A DNA stretch of 64,000 nucleotides, from NCBI GenBank assembly GCA_964454335.1, contig CAYVVT010000003.1, positions 124,001 through 188,000 of the forward strand, given 5' to 3'. The first letter of the stretch is position 1. Each line of letters begins with the position of its first letter. Under the pieces are notes generated by a model. The model was given only the letters and a program-made list of their open reading frames with translations, did no database searches and was not told the DNA's origin. A program made the position numbers and the translations under genes. This document shows positions 61,956 through 64,000 of this stretch, in pieces. This DNA is from CAYVVT01 sp964454335. Lineage in GTDB: Bacteria; Fidelibacterota; UBA8477; JABMPR01.

Positions 61956-62990
61956 ATGAGAATCAAGAACCATAAAGAGTATCAGATCCTGCGAAATGAT
62001 GAAATCGACCTGAAAGCCCTCATGCAGGTGCTATGGGCTGGCAGATGGTCGTTGGTCAAGATCACTATCGGATTTTTCCTACTAGCCATTGTATACCTGA
62101 TTTTTGCTACAACACTCTATTATTCCAACGCCGTCGTTGTTCCTACAGAGGATCAGGCGGCCAGTTCTGTTGGTAATCTCGTCAATATTGCTTCATCAGT
62201 CGGAATGGATGTCAGTCAATCCGAGGTCTCAGCCACAGTCGATCTGGCAGATTATGTGTCATCGAGACGGTTGAAACTTGATCTCCTGGAAACACGGTGG
62301 ATGGATAAGCGCGAGAAGGAGGTAGATCTCATCGAATACTGGGGTATCGACGATACCACCGGTTTGATCTTCAGGCTGAAATCCGGCATCAAGTCTTTAA
62401 TGGGGGCGGAGGACAAGACCGACGAAGAGAAACGTTTGATGTGGCTGGCCAAGGGGAGCAAGATCTTGGAAAAACGAGTCATCGCCAGGCATACTGAAAC
62501 CGGAATGGTTATCGTTGATGTGTGGATGGAGGATCCGGTCCTGACCATGAGTATCGCCAATTATGTCGTTGACTCCATGATCAAGTATACCATGGGACTC
62601 AAAGCAAAAAGCTGGAGTGAGAACAGGATCTTCCTGGCAAAGCGCATGGATGAGGTGAGCGTCGAGTTGAAGAATGCTGAGGATGAGATGACCCAGTTCC
62701 AGAATGACAATCGGAGAATCATCGACTCCCCCGACCTGTCCATTGAATTAGCCAATCTGCGTCGCGACGTGGAGATCAAGACTCAACTTTACATCTCTCT
62801 GCAAAACCAGTACGAACTTGCTCGCATGGAGGAAGCCAAGGATCACACGGGGATCGTCGTACTCGATTCGGCTTTCTATCCTGTCGAACCTGCCAGTCCT
62901 AAAAGATTTCCTGTACTCATTATAAGTATTTTTATTGGAACGTTTCTGTCAGTTCCACTGTTCCTCCTTGTTCGCGGCATTCGCTCTTAG
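61956..62990 (+). CDS. Polysaccharide chain-length/Wzz-type protein
   Basis: The 344-residue protein has the layout of chain-length determinants: a short cytoplasmic start, a first membrane segment (LVKITIGFFLLAIVYLIFA, about 33-51), a long periplasmic part with coiled-coil-like helices (near 220-290), and a second membrane segment near the end (VLIISIFIGTFLSVPLFLLV). A PxxP-like phrase YPVEPASPKRFP precedes the last segment, as in Wzz. No kinase domain is attached. The ATG given has GGTGA upstream; an in-frame TTG 12 bases earlier is less likely. It follows the Wza-like gene by 21 bases and sets or regulates the length of the exported polymer. Confidence 0.85.
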   Translation: MRIKNHKEYQILRNDEIDLKALMQVLWAGRWSLVKITIGFFLLAIVYLIFATTLYYSNAVVVPTEDQAASSVGNLVNIASSVGMDVSQSEVSATVDLADYVSSRRLKLDLLETRWMDKREKEVDLIEYWGIDDTTGLIFRLKSGIKSLMGAEDKTDEEKRLMWLAKGSKILEKRVIARHTETGMVIVDVWMEDPVLTMSIANYVVDSMIKYTMGLKAKSWSENRIFLAKRMDEVSVELKNAEDEMTQFQNDNRRIIDSPDLSIELANLRRDVEIKTQLYISLQNQYELARMEEAKDHTGIVVLDSAFYPVEPASPKRFPVLIISIFIGTFLSVPLFLLVRGIRS

Positions 62991-63063
62991 CTGATCATTA
63001 CTGGTTTGATATTACCACCCCAACACTTTCAGAGCATGCCTTCCGGTCTCCAGTGGATATCCT

Positions 63064-64000
63064 ATGAGCAATAAAAACAGAGTCATCGGTGTCCTGACTC
63101 ATATCAGCCGTTCAGGATCAACCCTCCTTTCACGCATGTTGGATGAATATGAGGACATCTGCATCACAACGGAGGCTGAACTGCCTCTGGAACTGTTTGG
63201 TGTCAAATCCTACACACCGATCTCATTTCCGGATCTTAGCAGGCTTGAGATCTATATAGACAGAGTACTGGGGCGGACCCGATTCGGATCCTGGGATCTT
63301 AGCACTGGCAGTATCATGGAACAATGCAGGGCTGCCGGATTCCCCATATCAGGTCCACGATTCGTCAACATACTGCTGAATATCTATTGTGAGACCTATA
63401 AACCGGGTGCCAGGATCATCTTCTATAAGGCCAATCCCCTGATGCCATGGCACCTTCCTCAGTCGATCAAATATTTCCCCGCTGCTCCTGTGCTGCACGT
63501 CATACGCGATCCGCGTGCTGTCTACTATTCTCAGTCGATAAGCATTAATCCATATACTGGTAAGCCCTACACAACTGCACCGATGCGTACTGCTATGGAC
63601 TGGAAGGCAGCGGCAGGGGTTTCTGAAATGATTTCAGCAGAGGGCTTTATCGAGGTCAGATATGAGGATCTGATCCATTCGCCCGAAAGAACCATTGGCT
63701 CAATTCTAAAACAATTTGGGCTTGAAGATTCTAAGAAGGCCAGTAGCTCCAGATCATTTCTCGAACGAATGGAAGCCCGGGATAAAGACCTTCACAATAA
63801 CATCGCACAGCAACCCGATCCGGAAAAGAACAGGGCCTGGTCCAATCATTTATCCCCGCGGGACATTCAGATCATTGAGACTTTTCTGGCAAGGGAAATG
63901 CGTGAGAAATCTTACGAACTTTCGCTGGAAGGGACAGGATCGAACCTGTTCACACAACTTTATATCATTCTCGCACTGTTTCGTGAGCGAATCTGGAATG
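63064..64000 (+). CDS. Sulfotransferase family protein (partial, runs off the window)
   Basis: The open frame continues past the right edge for at least 312 residues. It contains the two PAPS-binding motifs of sulfotransferases: the 5'-phosphosulfate loop SRSGSTLLSRML at 15-26 and the 3'-phosphate motif VIRDPRAVYYSQS at 146-158, followed by VRYEDLIHSPERT near 198-210. Such enzymes transfer sulfate from PAPS to a sugar hydroxyl or protein. I found it by reading the frame; it has no stop in the window. Its position after Wza- and Wzz-like genes suggests a sulfated surface polysaccharide. Confidence 0.85.
   Translation, partial: MSNKNRVIGVLTHISRSGSTLLSRMLDEYEDICITTEAELPLELFGVKSYTPISFPDLSRLEIYIDRVLGRTRFGSWDLSTGSIMEQCRAAGFPISGPRFVNILLNIYCETYKPGARIIFYKANPLMPWHLPQSIKYFPAAPVLHVIRDPRAVYYSQSISINPYTGKPYTTAPMRTAMDWKAAAGVSEMISAEGFIEVRYEDLIHSPERTIGSILKQFGLEDSKKASSSRSFLERMEARDKDLHNNIAQQPDPEKNRAWSNHLSPRDIQIIETFLAREMREKSYELSLEGTGSNLFTQLYIILALFRERIWN

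Noticed and set aside
1..64000. Cobalamin riboswitch upstream of the corrinoid genes
   Set aside because: I looked for the conserved B12-box core in the non-coding gaps and saw none; the few matches are inside coding regions.
1..64000. CRISPR arrays, tRNA, rRNA, insertion sequences
   Set aside because: No regularly spaced repeats, cloverleaf or rRNA segments, transposase genes or flanking inverted repeats were found.

Overview
The window looks like a chromosomal segment of an uncultivated, probably anaerobic bacterium of the Fibrobacterota-Chlorobiota-Bacteroidota (FCB) superphylum, possibly near Marinimicrobia, Latescibacterota or KSB1. This is inferred from three secreted proteins with type IX secretion (T9SS) C-terminal sorting domains (YPNPFNP-type), a PorV/PorQ protein, a TonB receptor with an N-terminal carboxypeptidase-like domain, and corrinoid methyltransferases. 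No rRNA, tRNA, CRISPR array or insertion sequence was seen. One 24-base run of N lies inside a coding region at 40628-40651.

Layout. 1-3.6 kb (+): end of a sodium/solute symporter, a zinc polyol-type dehydrogenase, a fructokinase-like PfkB kinase and an iron alcohol dehydrogenase, which together suggest sugar-alcohol catabolism. 3.7-5.8 kb (+): a VTC-domain protein, a DUF4956 membrane protein and a DUF2490 barrel. 5.8-13.2 kb (mostly -): an outer-membrane-type protein, a mannose-6-phosphate isomerase-like protein, a DUF4185-like propeller, a thymidylate-synthase-like protein (+), a Gfo/Idh/MocA oxidoreductase and a class I aldolase. 13.3-22.9 kb (-): an outer-membrane operon led by a GntR/FCD regulator, with TonB receptor, T9SS cargo, PorV-like protein and two lipoproteins, closed by a clear intrinsic terminator.

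23.2-27.2 kb (+): a GH38 enzyme, an esterase and a corrinoid-reactivation protein. 27.2-50.3 kb (-): a tightly coupled 14-gene run that starts with a sugar kinase, a lyxose/mannose isomerase, a UroD-like methyltransferase and an ABC sugar importer without its ATPase. It continues with a DUF4432 epimerase-like protein, three GH38 enzymes, a DUF4185-like propeller, a ROK kinase and an exported esterase, and ends with a second UroD-like methyltransferase, a corrinoid protein and a RACo-type activator. 50.4-58.2 kb: a GH13 phosphorylase and TPR protein (+), two more UroD-like methyltransferases (-), a true MtaB-type methanol:corrinoid methyltransferase (+) and a sialate O-acetylesterase-like protein (-). 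58.5-64 kb (+): a polysaccharide synthesis and export locus (GT4, Wza-like, Wzz-like, sulfotransferase).

The central observation is that the glycan genes and the methyl-transfer genes appear to be one system. They are interleaved in the same operons. A 15-bp palindromic element, ATCAA-N5-TTGAT, occurs (with at most one arm mismatch) in the promoter region of the GntR gene and in the three divergent regions that feed these operons (22902, 23123, 50417, 55334). At two or three of them it sits directly after a sigma70-like promoter. I propose a GntR-controlled pathway that takes up mannosidic oligosaccharides, de-esterifies and cleaves them, and captures methyl groups (methanol from methyl esters, or sugar O-methyl groups) on a corrinoid protein. 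The substrate and final methyl acceptor are not shown by the sequence.
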